A DNA stretch of 64,000 nt from Acrasis kona. Taxonomy: Eukaryota; Heterolobosea; Eutetramitea; Acrasida; Acrasidae. The stretch spans positions 1 through 64,000 of the forward strand of contig JAOPGA020001709.1 in NCBI GenBank assembly GCA_026419775.2. The letters are read 5' to 3'. The translations under genes and the position numbers were made by a program. Positions within the stretch are counted from its first letter, which is position 1. Each line of letters starts with the position of its first letter. This document shows positions 18,384-29,140 of this stretch, piece after piece. Under the pieces are notes generated by a model, which was not told the origin of the DNA, searched no databases, and saw nothing but the letters and a program-made list of their open reading frames with translations.

Positions 18384-21377
18384 TCAGGAGTGTTTTATTT
18401 TACATGCTTTTGTATACAATTTTGAGGGAGCTATCCTTTGGTATCTACCCGTCTTTTCTGGCATATGACCATATTGTCTTGGCATATTACCATGTAGAAT
18501 GGACCTGATATCATCATTCAATTCATCTTGCATTTGTGCTTTACTTTTTTGTGCATTGTGTGATAACTTTTGTGAAGATGCTTTTTGTCGTTTTTGGATT
18601 ACAGTCAATAATTGTTGTCTGTCAAAATAAACGGGATTCAGCAATTCTATGGTATCAACAATCAGTTCTCTTTTTATTTGATCCAGAGAGGTGTGACATT
18701 CCATTGATGGGGATGCATTAACTTCAATCAACCAAGGTCTCAAATCTTGGTCAATCATGATGTCGTAACCAAACAGTTCAAATGAATTGGGTTGGTTACC
18801 AATATTTTCCTCCACACAACATAAGGACTTTACTACCACCTGTATTAATGATGGCCACACTTGCTTATCAAAATCTACATTCATCCTGTGGAGTTGAAGT
18901 TTTAGTTGTTCTAGAGATACTTTACTGGCAGCATCTTGGAACTGCCCCTGGTTGATTTCAGTGTTTGTCAAGTGCATGTGAATGTTTCTAATTGTAGCAT
19001 CGCACAAATTAAATTTGTCGCTGCATATACGAGCGAAACCTTCAGTGTATAAAAATGCTTCAAGAGGACAAAAAGAAGTAACAAGTACGTACAATCTTAA
19101 ATCGAATTTGAAACCATTGAGTAGTAACGGTCTATCAATGTACCTTTGTACTATCACATTGTCTCTGTAATGAACCTCAGATATGTCATTAATTACTCTA
19201 ATTCCTCTTCCTCTGCTGCTTGAAATTGGTTTCATAATCCAATAGGCATGCTCCTCGAAAGTGGAACAAAATAAAACATAATCCTGAGGAAGTTGAAATG
19301 TGATGGGGGCAATGTCAAATTCTTGACCCTTCCGACCAGGAATACGCTGCATGCGTGAAATATGTCGACCTAACAAATCTTTTCTTGTTAGTTGTTTCAC
19401 ATTTGTATAGTGATTCATTTTTTGCCAAACGAGTAGTTTTGTGGGTTCAACCCCCAACTTGGTGCTCCACATCCACAATAGATTCCATAAGTTATATTGT
19501 TGCGGTTGTTGCTGCCATTTGTTATAACCAATCTCTCGTGTTGCGTTTTTTACAATATCATACACCTCCTGTCTGGTTTGTTGCACACTATAAAAATGGC
19601 ACGAGTTATTCACTTGTTGACCAACTTTTGCATTCCACAATTCTATTACTCCAACCATTTCTTCTAAGAATTGGTTTGTCAAATCTTTTGGGGGTATTGA
19701 AAATAAATCTGCAAAATGTGTATACAAATGGGAGTAGTCTACCTTGTCAACTACTTTTAATTTTGGATCTAATAACTGTTGCTGTTGTAACTGATATTCG
19801 TCTAACGTGATCGTTCTTTTTTGTGAGCCTGATTTGGTACGTTGCGTTTTTTGTTGAGCATTGGTGTCGTTAGTACAAGATTCAAAATATTTCTTCAAAA
19901 CAGTCGGATCGACGGTGCTAGGGGTTTTTCTTCTGGTGACCGATAGTAGAGTATCTGACTTGGGCGTTGTTGCAGACTTTACCGAACAAGACGATAGCGC
20001 TCTTGTGTCAGGTTGGCGATAGTGTACCTCATCCATGTCGCCAGATGTGTTGAGAGTGCTATCTACATCAACAAGTTGACTGTTTGTTTCAAAGGTATCT
20101 GTAGCATTATCAATAGATGGGAACGCATCTATTACATCAGATATAGGTGTAGCAATAATGCCTTCACTATCTATACTTTGATGAGAAGTAGATGTTAAGG
20201 TATCAATATCATCGTCAAGAGTGTTCGTTGAAATTGGAATTTCACTGCTGATACCACTACATGCTGTCCCTACGTCGTCAACGCTACTTTGATGAGAATC
20301 TTGGTCGCTATCAGAATTGTTATCGCTATCTGGGTCATTTGATGTATTATCATCTCCTTGATTATCTGCAATTGATTTGGTATCTACATCTTCAACCTTC
20401 ACGATATCATTCATCGAGATTGCGGTATTATCGTCATCTTGTAGATCTTTTATTACAGATTTTATTATTGATAAACTATCCTCTACAATTGGATTTTCAG
20501 TTAGTGACTGTATCGGTATTTGTTCTTGCTCGTCTGCTATGATTTTAATGACACTTGCTTCGCTATTGGTTGAACTTAGGGATACAATAGAGGAAATAAC
20601 TGAATCTATATCTTCTGATTGAGTGAACGAAGGGCTATTAAATGCAGCTGTTTCAGCGGCACCAATATTTGGTGTTACATTGGTTTCATCATTAGCTGTG
20701 ATAATAACCGATGATTTGACCTCCTCTTTCGAGTCTAATTCTGAAATAGATGCGTTATCAATGCTTTGATTTTGTTTGGATGTTGCTTTTACAATGGGAG
20801 GATCGGCTATAGGAGCTGCTGCATTAACTTTCGTAGCTTTGACCATAACAGGCCTTCGTGGAACTGGCGGTTTCTTCGGCATTACTGTTATTTCGGGCTG
20901 AACTGGCTTTAGCTTCTTTTTAGAAACTTTCTGAATTGTATTTCTTTCTTCTGGACGATGTTTTGATTTTGAAGTATTAGGCGCGGAGTAATATTCGGTT
21001 TCCTCCCTGCTGACTTTAAAAATGTCTGTCCAATCCGTTCTGCTCGTAATGTTTTGCAGTTCTTCTTCCTGTTTGATGGAAGTTAAATCCAAACTGGCAT
21101 CATTTTTTGGAGAAAAGATGTTTATGCTGATATCGTTATTAGTAGTCGGAGTGGTTGTAGGGACTTGATATTCGTCATACTGCGACAATAGAGACGAATC
21201 AATTTCTCCCCCTGAAAATGCCAACATAAGAGCTTCAGCTTCTCTCCTTTCCTGTAGCTCCCTCTTAATAATATCATATAAATCTCTTTGTGACCCATGT
21301 GGATCAATCTTTTCGAATTCTATCTCAAGATCTGGCGTCTCTAATATGTAAACATCTTCATGTGCTATTGCACTCAT
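18384..21377 (-). CDS. Tubulin--tyrosine ligase-like protein (probable polyglutamylase)
   Basis: 997 aa from the first ATG at 21377; the frame is open further to a TTG at 21431 but has no earlier ATG. The N-terminal 550 residues are acidic, Ser/Thr/Asp-rich and low complexity. The C-terminal 400 residues are a TTL domain with an ATP-grasp fold. Motifs: WQKMNHYTNVKQLTRKDLL, then WIMKPISSSRGRGIRVI (ATP-binding Lys and Gly loop), VQRYIDRPLLLNGFKFDLRL, HLTNTEINQ and GYDIMIDQDLRPWLIEVNAS with the Mg-binding Glu and Asn. TTLL enzymes add glutamate or related residues to tubulin tails on axonemes and basal bodies. Retention of KFDLRLYVLV favours a glutamylase over a glycylase, but the subfamily is not fixed. 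The neighbourhood also encodes a central-pair protein, consistent with a flagellate. Confidence 0.9.
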   Translation of the reverse strand: MSAIAHEDVYILETPDLEIEFEKIDPHGSQRDLYDIIKRELQERREAEALMLAFSGGEIDSSLLSQYDEYQVPTTTPTTNNDISINIFSPKNDASLDLTSIKQEEELQNITSRTDWTDIFKVSREETEYYSAPNTSKSKHRPEERNTIQKVSKKKLKPVQPEITVMPKKPPVPRRPVMVKATKVNAAAPIADPPIVKATSKQNQSIDNASISELDSKEEVKSSVIITANDETNVTPNIGAAETAAFNSPSFTQSEDIDSVISSIVSLSSTNSEASVIKIIADEQEQIPIQSLTENPIVEDSLSIIKSVIKDLQDDDNTAISMNDIVKVEDVDTKSIADNQGDDNTSNDPDSDNNSDSDQDSHQSSVDDVGTACSGISSEIPISTNTLDDDIDTLTSTSHQSIDSEGIIATPISDVIDAFPSIDNATDTFETNSQLVDVDSTLNTSGDMDEVHYRQPDTRALSSCSVKSATTPKSDTLLSVTRRKTPSTVDPTVLKKYFESCTNDTNAQQKTQRTKSGSQKRTITLDEYQLQQQQLLDPKLKVVDKVDYSHLYTHFADLFSIPPKDLTNQFLEEMVGVIELWNAKVGQQVNNSCHFYSVQQTRQEVYDIVKNATREIGYNKWQQQPQQYNLWNLLWMWSTKLGVEPTKLLVWQKMNHYTNVKQLTRKDLLGRHISRMQRIPGRKGQEFDIAPITFQLPQDYVLFCSTFEEHAYWIMKPISSSRGRGIRVINDISEVHYRDNVIVQRYIDRPLLLNGFKFDLRLYVLVTSFCPLEAFLYTEGFARICSDKFNLCDATIRNIHMHLTNTEINQGQFQDAASKVSLEQLKLQLHRMNVDFDKQVWPSLIQVVVKSLCCVEENIGNQPNSFELFGYDIMIDQDLRPWLIEVNASPSMECHTSLDQIKRELIVDTIELLNPVYFDRQQLLTVIQKRQKASSQKLSHNAQKSKAQMQDELNDDIRSILHGNMPRQYGHMPEKTGRYQRIAPSKLYTKACKIKHS

Positions 21378-21494
21378 CGCCTGAATATCATCCAAATATT
21401 TTGTAAAGTTCTTTTTAACAATTAAAGTCAAGAGCTCAACATAAACATGAAGATATTATTCTATTAAGCAAAACAAAATTTAATCGTACAAAAG

Positions 21495-22058
21495 TTAGTT
21501 AGGGTGAACGTCATATCCCCAGTTAACTCTGTATTCTCCTACATTATTCTGGGTTCCTTGTTTAGATTTTACAGCATAATCCTTCATGTTAGCATTTTGG
21601 TCATAACCGGTTGCTGGGAAAATGGGAGCCATTTCTTCTAGGGGTGTTGATCGATTGTATGGGCATTTTTCAGTCTTCTCTCTGAGCTCAGATGTATTGT
21701 CTTGTACATGATGTAAGAAAGCTGCATCGGACTTGTTGTTTGCACCAACTCTTGTGCTTGGCTTTACTTCAACAGGGCTGTTAGAGAAAATCTTGCTCTT
21801 CTGCATGTCTAAATGTTCGGAACGCTTCTTTAGTTCAATTTTATCAGCAGGAAGGTTAAAGAAATCCACTGGTTTATGTGTGGGTTGCTCTGATTTTTGA
21901 TGTTCCGAATACTCATTCTTCAAGACGTTATTTATATCGCTCTGAACTGCACCACCGGCCATCTTTCTAGCAGTGTGTTGGGGAGGCTCGACGTAGTCTC
22001 TGTGCGAGATGATATCTCCTACTCCTCTGAATTGGTCTTGTTGTGGTTGATTGCTCAT
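21495..22058 (-). CDS. Unknown 187-residue polar protein
   Basis: Starting at the ATG at 22058 (MSNQPQQDQFRG) the product is 187 aa. The frame is open further upstream to 22142, but that stretch is hydrophobic, unlike the rest, and lies within the space shared with the divergent PFK-2 gene. The sequence is highly polar and probably largely disordered, with HTARKMAGGAVQSDINNVL, KPVDFFNLPADK, TRVGANNKSDAAFLHH and a C-terminal YRVNWGYDVHPN. No domain recognised and no TM or signal peptide. It could be a cytoskeleton- or flagellum-associated adaptor, but nothing in the sequence proves that. Confidence 0.6.
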   Translation of the reverse strand: MSNQPQQDQFRGVGDIISHRDYVEPPQHTARKMAGGAVQSDINNVLKNEYSEHQKSEQPTHKPVDFFNLPADKIELKKRSEHLDMQKSKIFSNSPVEVKPSTRVGANNKSDAAFLHHVQDNTSELREKTEKCPYNRSTPLEEMAPIFPATGYDQNANMKDYAVKSKQGTQNNVGEYRVNWGYDVHPN

Positions 22059-22214
22059 GTTGTGGTTGTTGTTTTGTTGTTTAGATTCGAATAAAAAAAA
22101 GCTATCAATAAATACCAAACTACGAAATCTTTTAATAACCAAATTACCCCGATAAGTACAAAATGTGTTTCTTACAATTTTAGCAAAGCGTCATTACAAT
22201 GACGTTTAATCAAA

Positions 22215-23822
22215 ATGATCAATTGCGTTTCAGTGGATGAGGATTTAGACAAGGTCGAATCAGATGCAGAAGAAGACGAAGTATTCAAAACTGACCCGAC
22301 AATCAGTCATCCCCAAGTATCAAGTAATTTCTCATTTGTTGTCGTGATGGTTGGTCTTCCTGCAAGAGGAAAGTCATACATCGCTCGGCAAATTTCAAAA
22401 TACATGAACTGGCTTGGAGTTCAAACTGAAGTTTTTAATGCCGGTGAGTACAGACGTAAAATTTTAGGCCCCGGACAGGTAATTAAGCTAAAATGACTAT
22501 ATATTTATTACCTATATAGAAATACGAGTTCTGGGACACCAATCACAAAGAGAATTACTCCATGAGAAAAAAGATTTCTTATACAGCCTTAGCAGATCTC
22601 ATACAATGGTTGCAAGAACACAAGAGTCAACAAAAATGTGCAATCTTTGATGCCACCAATAGCACAAGAGCAAGAAGGTCTACAATTCTCAAAAAGTACT
22701 TTACAAGAATTTGCTCTTCTTACAAAATTGTAGATTAGGAAGAGCGAACATTCCAAAACACAGAGTGATTTTTGTTGAAAGCATCTGCAATGATCCAAAA
22801 ATTCTAAATAGAAACATCATGGACATTAAAATAAAGAGTTATGATTATCAAGAAGCAACCAGTGAAGAAGCAAAGGAAGACTTTTTGAGTAGAATAAAGA
22901 CATATGAAGAAGTATACCAGACTATCGAAGACAGGTTCGACTCTGAGATGAGTTACATTAAAATGGTTGAGGTCGGTAAAAAATTCGTAATGAACAAAAT
23001 TGGAGGTTATATCCCAGGACGCATCACTTCGCTTTTGATGAACTCTCACATTACACCAAGAACAATTTTATTGAGCAGACACGGAGAGTCAGAAGATAAT
23101 ACAAAAGGTCTATTAGGAGGTGACTCACAGTTGAGTCCACGTGGAAGAGCTTACGCAAAGGTTTTAAGCGAGTTCATCACCGAGCAACATGAAGTATGCT
23201 TACTTTGTTCAGTTTTTTTAACAATTTAACAGTTGAGGAGGAATTATGATTATTTATCATTCAACAACATCACAGTGTGGACAAGCACCATGAAAAGAAC
23301 GATGATGACTTCAAGTCAAATTCCTTACGATAAACTTCAGTGGAGACAGTTGGACGAGATTGACGCTGGAATATGTGAGGGTATGACATACGCACAAGTC
23401 GAAGAAAGTATGCCAAAAGAATTTGCAGCACGTCAAGCAGATAAATTCGGGTAAACACATACATACCTCTCACTTCGGGTCGTTAACATTTTTTAATCAG
23501 ATACAGATATCCAAGAGGAGAGAGCTACCACGACATGATTTACAGAATAGAGCCTACATTGATGGAATTGGAAAGACAAAGAGAGCCGGTGCTAATCATT
23601 GGTCACCAAGCAGTTAATCGTGTCATTTATGCATACTTGATGGGAAAGAAACCAATTGATTGTGTGGAGATTCCTATTCCGTTACATACAGTGATGGAGA
23701 TCTTACCTAATGCTTATGGCGCCACAGAAAAGAGATATGATTTGAACGATCGTGTCGACAAAGAGTTGATTAAAATGTTGGAAAGGGGAGAGATTGATCA
23801 TATTCCAAAACAAAGTCATTAA
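22215..23822 (+). CDS. 6-phosphofructo-2-kinase/fructose-2,6-bisphosphatase
   Basis: Bifunctional enzyme that makes and degrades fructose 2,6-bisphosphate, the allosteric switch between glycolysis and gluconeogenesis, in the cytosol. Five exons (22215-22478, 22520-22695, 22734-23193, 23233-23450, 23501-23822) with introns of 38-50 bp give 479 aa. The kinase half (about 35-260) has the P-loop MVGLPARGKSYIAR, FNAGEYRRK, FWDTNHKE, AIFDATNSTRARR and VESICNDP. The phosphatase half has the histidine-phosphatase motif LLSRHGESEDN, with the phosphorylated His near residue 280, then LSPRGRAYA, VWTSTMKR and the second catalytic His in IIGHQAVNR. The short acidic N-terminus precedes the kinase domain directly. 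All key residues of both activities are present, so both should work. Confidence 0.95.
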
Positions 23823-23943
23823 AAATGTTGTTATCACATGAACGGGTTTCTTCTTGTTTTGCTTCGCAATTTTGTAGAGTCCGAATCCTGTTTTGTAATT
23901 TAATTTTGCTTGTTTTGGTTATTGACTTTTGAATGATTGAAAA

Positions 23944-24504
23944 ATGGGACAAGCACAGGGCAGAAGGTCGGAAGTAACGGTAAATGGTATTATCGTCAGC
24001 AGTGAAAAACAAAGGAAGAGAGCACTTTCATGTGCTCCCACTACCAACCATAAGAAACAAGAAGTGCCATCCAAAGGATCGTTATCAGCGAGGGGACCAA
24101 GAAGGGAACAACTTACTGTGCAATTTGTAGAAGCCACAAAACAAGCGCCAATTTTACAGGAAGTTACGACTAACGAACACAAAACATTAACTCCAAGAGG
24201 AATGTCCACAAACCAAGTAAAGGAGAAGATTAAACAACCTATTTCAGCCAGGGGTGCACCAAAGCATACTTACCAAAGCAAAGCAATTGTTAAAACACCG
24301 CCTCGTGAGCCGTTGAAAGATTTTAGTAGAAGGTGTTCATATTCAAACTTGTCACCAGATTTATCTAGCCCGAAGCAGACAAAGGCTGATTTCGCGATAT
24401 ACAGTAATGACATTGATAAAGAGCAGCAAAGAAAACTTGAGGCAAGGGAAAGGTATTTGAACATGATGCGGAGCAAGCCTTTACTGTCACCAAACAGATA
24501 TTAA
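23944..24504 (+). CDS. Unknown basic, low-complexity protein with possible N-myristoylation site
   Basis: 186 aa in a single exon. The N-terminus MGQAQGRR fits the loose N-myristoylation consensus (Gly2 followed by Gly at position 6), so membrane attachment is possible. The body is rich in Lys, Arg, Ser, Pro and Gln and contains three related short motifs: SLSARGPRR, TLTPRGMS and PISARGAP. The C-terminal portion has a helical EQQRKLEARERYLNMM and ends SPNRY. There is no recognised domain. Codon use and lack of internal stops support a real gene. Same strand as and 121 bp downstream of PFK-2/FBPase-2. Confidence 0.6.
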   Translation: MGQAQGRRSEVTVNGIIVSSEKQRKRALSCAPTTNHKKQEVPSKGSLSARGPRREQLTVQFVEATKQAPILQEVTTNEHKTLTPRGMSTNQVKEKIKQPISARGAPKHTYQSKAIVKTPPREPLKDFSRRCSYSNLSPDLSSPKQTKADFAIYSNDIDKEQQRKLEARERYLNMMRSKPLLSPNRY

Positions 24505-25125
24505 CTAAACTTGATCATCGACTTGTAAATAAATTATTCAACTATGCATGTTGTGTTCTTATTTCTCCTGTCCTCAACTGTGAGTTTGTTGTGAAGGTTG
24601 TGGATGTTTTCAAAACACAAATAGAGGATGCATGATCTTTCGATTTTAAGAAGTGATGCTGGTGTCAAGGCCTTGAAGAATGAAGATTATGTCACCGTCA
24701 AATTCAAACAAATCCAACTAACTGGCCTCACCAAAAGAAAAGCAGGTTTGAATGTAAAGAGGTCAAAGTTGCTTATAATTAACATGCTTCTGCTTTCTTG
24801 CGAATTAAGTGCCTTTTTCACTGATACTCAACTGTGCTTGACATGCAGTCTGCAAAAGCTTTATGATGCTATTTAGGGCCATTGAGCATTCTTTAATGTT
24901 TGAGCGCTCAAACATTATTTATGGTTCGTAGCAGTCCAAAAATGTAGCCCGAATTATATTGTAAAATATTTTTGAAATACCGGTAAGTAGCCTATAACTT
25001 CATATATAGACTGTTAATTGACTCATATGGTAAATTAGTTCAATTGACACCCTCGGGAATAACAGAAAAACATCAACGGCTGGAGATTGCGTAAACTACG
25101 ACAATACTGTACACACAGAAGCTTC
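24505..25125. other. Intergenic containing a perfect palindrome
   Basis: 621 bp upstream of the two-module adenylate cyclase. It contains an 82-codon frame at 24628-24876 with no family resemblance, which I do not support as a gene, and a 24-bp perfect palindrome at 24894-24917 listed separately. Confidence 0.45.
24894..24917. repeat. 24-bp perfect palindrome
   Basis: The half-site TAATGTTTGAGC is followed without spacer by its exact reverse complement. The outer bases CCAT (about 24879) and ATGG (about 24922) extend it imperfectly. It lies about 210 bp upstream of the adenylate cyclase start. It could be a homodimeric protein binding site, a hairpin in the transcript, or the core of a small inverted-repeat element. 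Only the symmetry is certain. Confidence 0.7.
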
Positions 25126-28033
25126 ATGTATACCGAGCCACCCCATCACTCGTCACTACTACATGAGCACATACGCGACAGCAAAGATTACTCTCAGAAG
25201 AAAGGAATTGTACCACAGTTTAAAAATGAGCAATTGGAAGCTGAGTTTGTTACCTATTATTACGGCCCGAAACTGTAAGAAATTAATAATGCTTTCAAAT
25301 CACAATTGTAGAGTACGGTTTAAAATTGGCATTGTCATATCAACAATATTGTGGCTCTTGTTCATACCAAATGACATTAAGGTTGGTAACCTAAATAGAA
25401 CTTTGGCCCATTTAGCATCACGGTTGGTACCCGTAGCTGTATCAGTTGTTGTATTTGTGCTATTGTTTTTTAAAGCCGTACAGCGCAGACAAAACTTACT
25501 CGAAGTGCTGGTAGCGACTTGTGTTGGAATGTACGTAGGTAATGTCAATCTTAATCGAGCTATCAGCGTGATATATATGGACGTTAGTTCTGACCCATTT
25601 ATTAAAGGAATCATTGTAACATCAATAGCTGCGTTCACATTAACAATGTCACGTAGTCATTTGGCTGTAATCTATGTATTCGTTGGAATATCTTCCTTCA
25701 TTCTATATTATTGTGCGCTAGGTATACCTGGAATTGTAACACAACCAGAATTCAACGAGAAATCAAAATTTGCGGTGACGGAGATCATCGTGACGTTCTT
25801 AGGTTGCTTCCTTATACAGGGTATAGGGTTGGCACAATCATTTATGGTTGAAAGGTATTTCCGAAGCTCTTTCAAGGTAATCAAGAAAATGGAAGATGAA
25901 CAAAAGTTAGCCGACATGGAGGCTCAAAGATCGCGTAAAATATTAGAAAACATCCTACCAAGGTTCTTTGTTAACAGAATACTTGATAGCGACGCTAACT
26001 CTAGAACAGTTATTGAACTAGAGAATGAATCTACAATGTTCTATCAAGATGTCACTGTTTTATTGAGCGATATTGTATCATTTACTCACTATAGCTCTAA
26101 CACAAAAGCAGAGGATGTTGTATTCATGTTAAACCAGCAGTTTAGCATGTTTGATCGTATTTGTAATGAACTCGGGCTGGAAAAAGTGAAAACAATTGGA
26201 GATGCATATTTTTGTGTTGGAGGTTTAGTAGAACCTAGTGACTATAATTCAAGCAATCACGATAATTGTGCAGAAAAAGTTGTGGAAATGGGAATGCGTA
26301 TGATGAAATCTGTAAATGACCTTAATAAAGAACATGGATGGAATCACAAGATTAGAATTGGAATAGCGAGTGGTTCCATATTCTCTTGTATTCTTGGTAG
26401 TAAAAAGCTCACTTTTGACTGTTACGGACCTGCTGTAGATATAGCACACATTATGGAGAGTGAGTCAGAGCCAGGTCATGTTCAAGTTTCCAAGGATGTG
26501 TATGAGAAGACTAATAGTAGATTTCAGTTTTCAAAGAACAATTGTTTTGATATCAAAGGTATTGGCAATGTATATGGTTATTTTTTGGAAGAGGATCATG
26601 ATGCACTTGATAGTCATTGCTTCCATAAAGTTACAGAAGCTAGTGAACAATACTTGTTAGAAGATCAAGATGATCTTCCATTAATAGAGAAGAGTAAAAA
26701 CCAAGTGGTCGCGGTCCACAGTCATGGTTTTAAACTAAATAAAATCGTTCTGATGTTTAACGGTATTGGGAAGAACATTCAGCTCTACCGTGAGCTGTAT
26801 CCGTTGATGTTGATTAACCATCGCATCATCATGCTGGTTCAACTTTTTGTTTTTGTATATATAATTGGCTCTCTGGTGGCCGTCAATCCTGAAATAGCAG
26901 GTACAAGTCCAGTGCATATTGTATTGTATTGCTTTACAGGGGTGCATTTTGTATTGACCATTCTACTTTGTACACCACTGCCCAAAAAGTTTGTATGGCT
27001 GTCATTTTTAATTCCATTTTGTGCGATAATTCTATACTTTGCTTTTAGTATAACAGCACTCTTCAACAGCACAACATATACTTCTTATGCCTTGAACTTT
27101 GTATTTGGAATTATTATCATCAACTTTTTGCCTCTACTCCCCTTTTTGATAAAAATCATATTGACCATACTGCTTCCGCTCATTTGCATTTTAGCAAGAT
27201 TTATAATATACAAACTAATCTCATATGATGATTTTGCAATGATGGTATGTGCTGGATTGTTCCAGCTCAGTGCATCATACTTTTATACAAGGGCGATTTA
27301 CAATACTTTTCTTCTCAGAAAGGATGTAGAGGAAAGTATGGCTAAAACAACTGAAGAACAAGAAAGGAACAATAGTCTTATGCTCAGTTCATTGCCTCAA
27401 TCGGTAGTAGAAAGATTGAAGCATGATTCCTCTTCGGTTTACGACAGCATTAATATGGGTAGTGCGTGTTTTGTGGCCTTTGAAGGGTTTAAAGATTTAT
27501 TCAACTTGAAAGGAGAGTTAGCTATTAACATTATGAATGAATTGTTCACAAAATTTGACGAGTTACTGGATCAATACGACTGTCAAAAAATAAAATCAAT
27601 AGGGAATGTTTATCTTGTCGTGGCTGGTCTCGCCCATGATGATAATGATCATTTCGAAAGAGCAGCATTATTCTCTTTACACCTACAAAATGTGACAAAT
27701 GACATTATTGAAAAATATAGAAGCATGGTCGAGGGAGATGACCATTTGGCAACAATTATAAGAAACCTGGCATGTAAGGTTGGTATGCATACTGGACCAT
27801 TTGCAGCTGGTGTACTGGGTACTTCAAAATTTTTGTATGATGTATTTGGTGACACGATTAATACTGCTTCAAGAATGATGTCAACAGGTCGTAACCGGTC
27901 TATCCAACTTTGTGGAAGTAGTGCTGAGTTATTGTCATCAAAATTTCTGCTCGAAAGAAGAGGGGTCGTAAAAGTAAAAGGCAAAGGTGAATTAGAGACA
28001 TTTTGGCTTCTAGGACAACAGAGAGATGAATAA
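25126..28033 (+). CDS. Two-module transmembrane adenylate cyclase
   Basis: 956 aa from exons 25126-25274 and 25312-28033. The 37-bp intron (25275-25311) joins YYGPKL to VRFKIGIV; the unspliced frame starting at 25163 is misleading. Layout: a short cytosolic N-terminus, about six TM helices (50-240), cyclase domain C1 (about 290-470), a second set of about six TM helices (552-716), then cyclase domain C2 (about 755-945). This is the architecture of animal transmembrane adenylate cyclases. C1 keeps both metal Asp residues (LSDIVSF, KTIGDAY) but has Asp and His in place of the catalytic Asn and Arg (FDCYGPAVDIAH). C2 has lost both metal Asp residues (FVAFEGF, KSIGNVY) but keeps Lys, Asp, Asn and Arg (KSIG, YDVFGDTINTASRM). 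Together they build one complete ATP site. Product: cAMP. Confidence 0.92.
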
Positions 28034-28524
28034 GTTCACTTGTTATTTATGAAGTGGAACAATAAATTTCAATTTCAATTTCAATTTTGAAAATCGAGTT
28101 AGACCCTCCTTTGTCTAGATCTGATAGACTTACAGTTAAGCGGGTTCGAAAAAATTTGTTGAAAGTTCCGTTAGGTGTTGTATGAAGATTTAATCTCATC
28201 GTTAATAATTTTGAAAAACATCACGAGTTGGGGCACTGTGGATGATTGTTCATCTATTAGTATATCTAAATTTTTCATAACACATTGAGGTTGAATTTAA
28301 CATAGTTGATTTATTTATCATCATTGATGTTAGAATAATGTACATAATTTGAAAACTGGAACAGACTCTAAATCTTGAGTACATCTTGAGGTTACTGCGG
28401 AAGCGCAACGTAACAAACATTCACCTGTATATTATCCGAATGTTTTCAGACACCTCCCAACGTCGTGTTTCGAAAGAAAAGAAGTACTCTAAATTAAAAC
28501 TAATATTTATTCCCTGGTTTTTGT
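28034..28524. other. Intergenic between convergent genes
   Basis: 491 bp with AATAAA about 28 bp after the cyclase stop and a small (TTTCAA)3 tandem repeat at 28067-28084 running into TTTT. Nothing else recognised. Confidence 0.45.
28067..28088 (+). repeat. Short TTTCAA tandem repeat
   Basis: Three exact copies of TTTCAA followed by TTTT just downstream of a putative AATAAA signal of the cyclase gene. Trivial microsatellite; recorded for completeness. Confidence 0.8.
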
Positions 28525-28740
28525 TTAATGGTGTGCGGGTAACCCTTTATTCTTCTCTTGTGGTACTTCGTTCAATTTCTTTAAGACATCTTCGTTGTAG
28601 TCATCTCTGCGTCCGTATCTAATGTTTGTTGAGTTCTTTCTGATATCCAATGCGTTGTAAGCAGCGTAGAAACCATAGGCTACAAGGACGTAACCGAGGA
28701 CTCTGAAGTGAGTCTTGTTCTTGAGGGGGGAGTATGCCAT
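28525..28740 (-). CDS. Small single-pass membrane protein, unknown
   Basis: 71 aa from ATG at 28740 (MAYSPLKNKTHFRV); the open frame extends upstream to 28872, but that part is hydrophobic and AT-rich, like 5' UTR. One hydrophobic segment (RVLGYVLVAYGFYAAYNAL, residues about 13-31) is followed by a charged tail RRDDYNEDVLKKLNEV. Size and layout suggest a minor subunit of a membrane complex, for example in the mitochondrial inner membrane, but I cannot name it. Confidence 0.6.
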   Translation of the reverse strand: MAYSPLKNKTHFRVLGYVLVAYGFYAAYNALDIRKNSTNIRYGRRDDYNEDVLKKLNEVPQEKNKGLPAHH

Positions 28741-29140
28741 GTTTATTTTGTCAACTGAATTAACAGACAACTCAATTTTTACAATCAAAACTACATGAAT
28801 TGAACTGTATGTATGATTGAATCCAAGTGGATTTATGAGCAAAGAACAACTGTAATTATAATTGATAAACACTTTACGGGGTTTATTCAGAGTACAAAGT
28901 CTGGAACTCTTGGGTTTTTCATTTACGTAACAATGTAGGTCCTGGCCCTTGAAACTAGAGAAAAGCTGAGAAATTAAATTAGGTATATGAAGCGGACGGG
29001 GTTATTCGTAACAAGAAATTGGTTCCGATCGGTTACACTAATTAAGAATTCCAGTCCGGGGTCCAAACAAACAATGATGAAGACACAGGTGGTGATGAAA
29101 GTCAATGATCACAAAGGTTTATTATACTACGTAAATGTCC
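28741..29140. other. Intergenic
   Basis: 400 bp; possible promoter of the 71-residue membrane protein. Frames seen here on either strand are short and lack family features. Confidence 0.4.

Noticed and set aside
19355-20622. Several plus-strand hydrophobic frames opposite the TTLL gene
   Set aside because: Shadows of the Asp/Ser-rich coding strand; no start context or family resemblance.
21378-21431. TTG at 21431 as start of the TTLL gene
   Set aside because: Not an ATG, and a stop lies a few codons upstream; the first ATG in frame is at 21377.
24628-24876. 82-codon plus-strand ATG frame
   Set aside because: No domain, no neighbours in frame, composition close to random AT-rich DNA; it overlaps no splice signals of the next gene.
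25163-25311. Start of the two-module cyclase at 25163 in the unspliced frame
   Set aside because: A 37-bp GT-AG intron (25275-25311) joins the other frame to the cyclase, giving a better N-terminus from ATG 25126.
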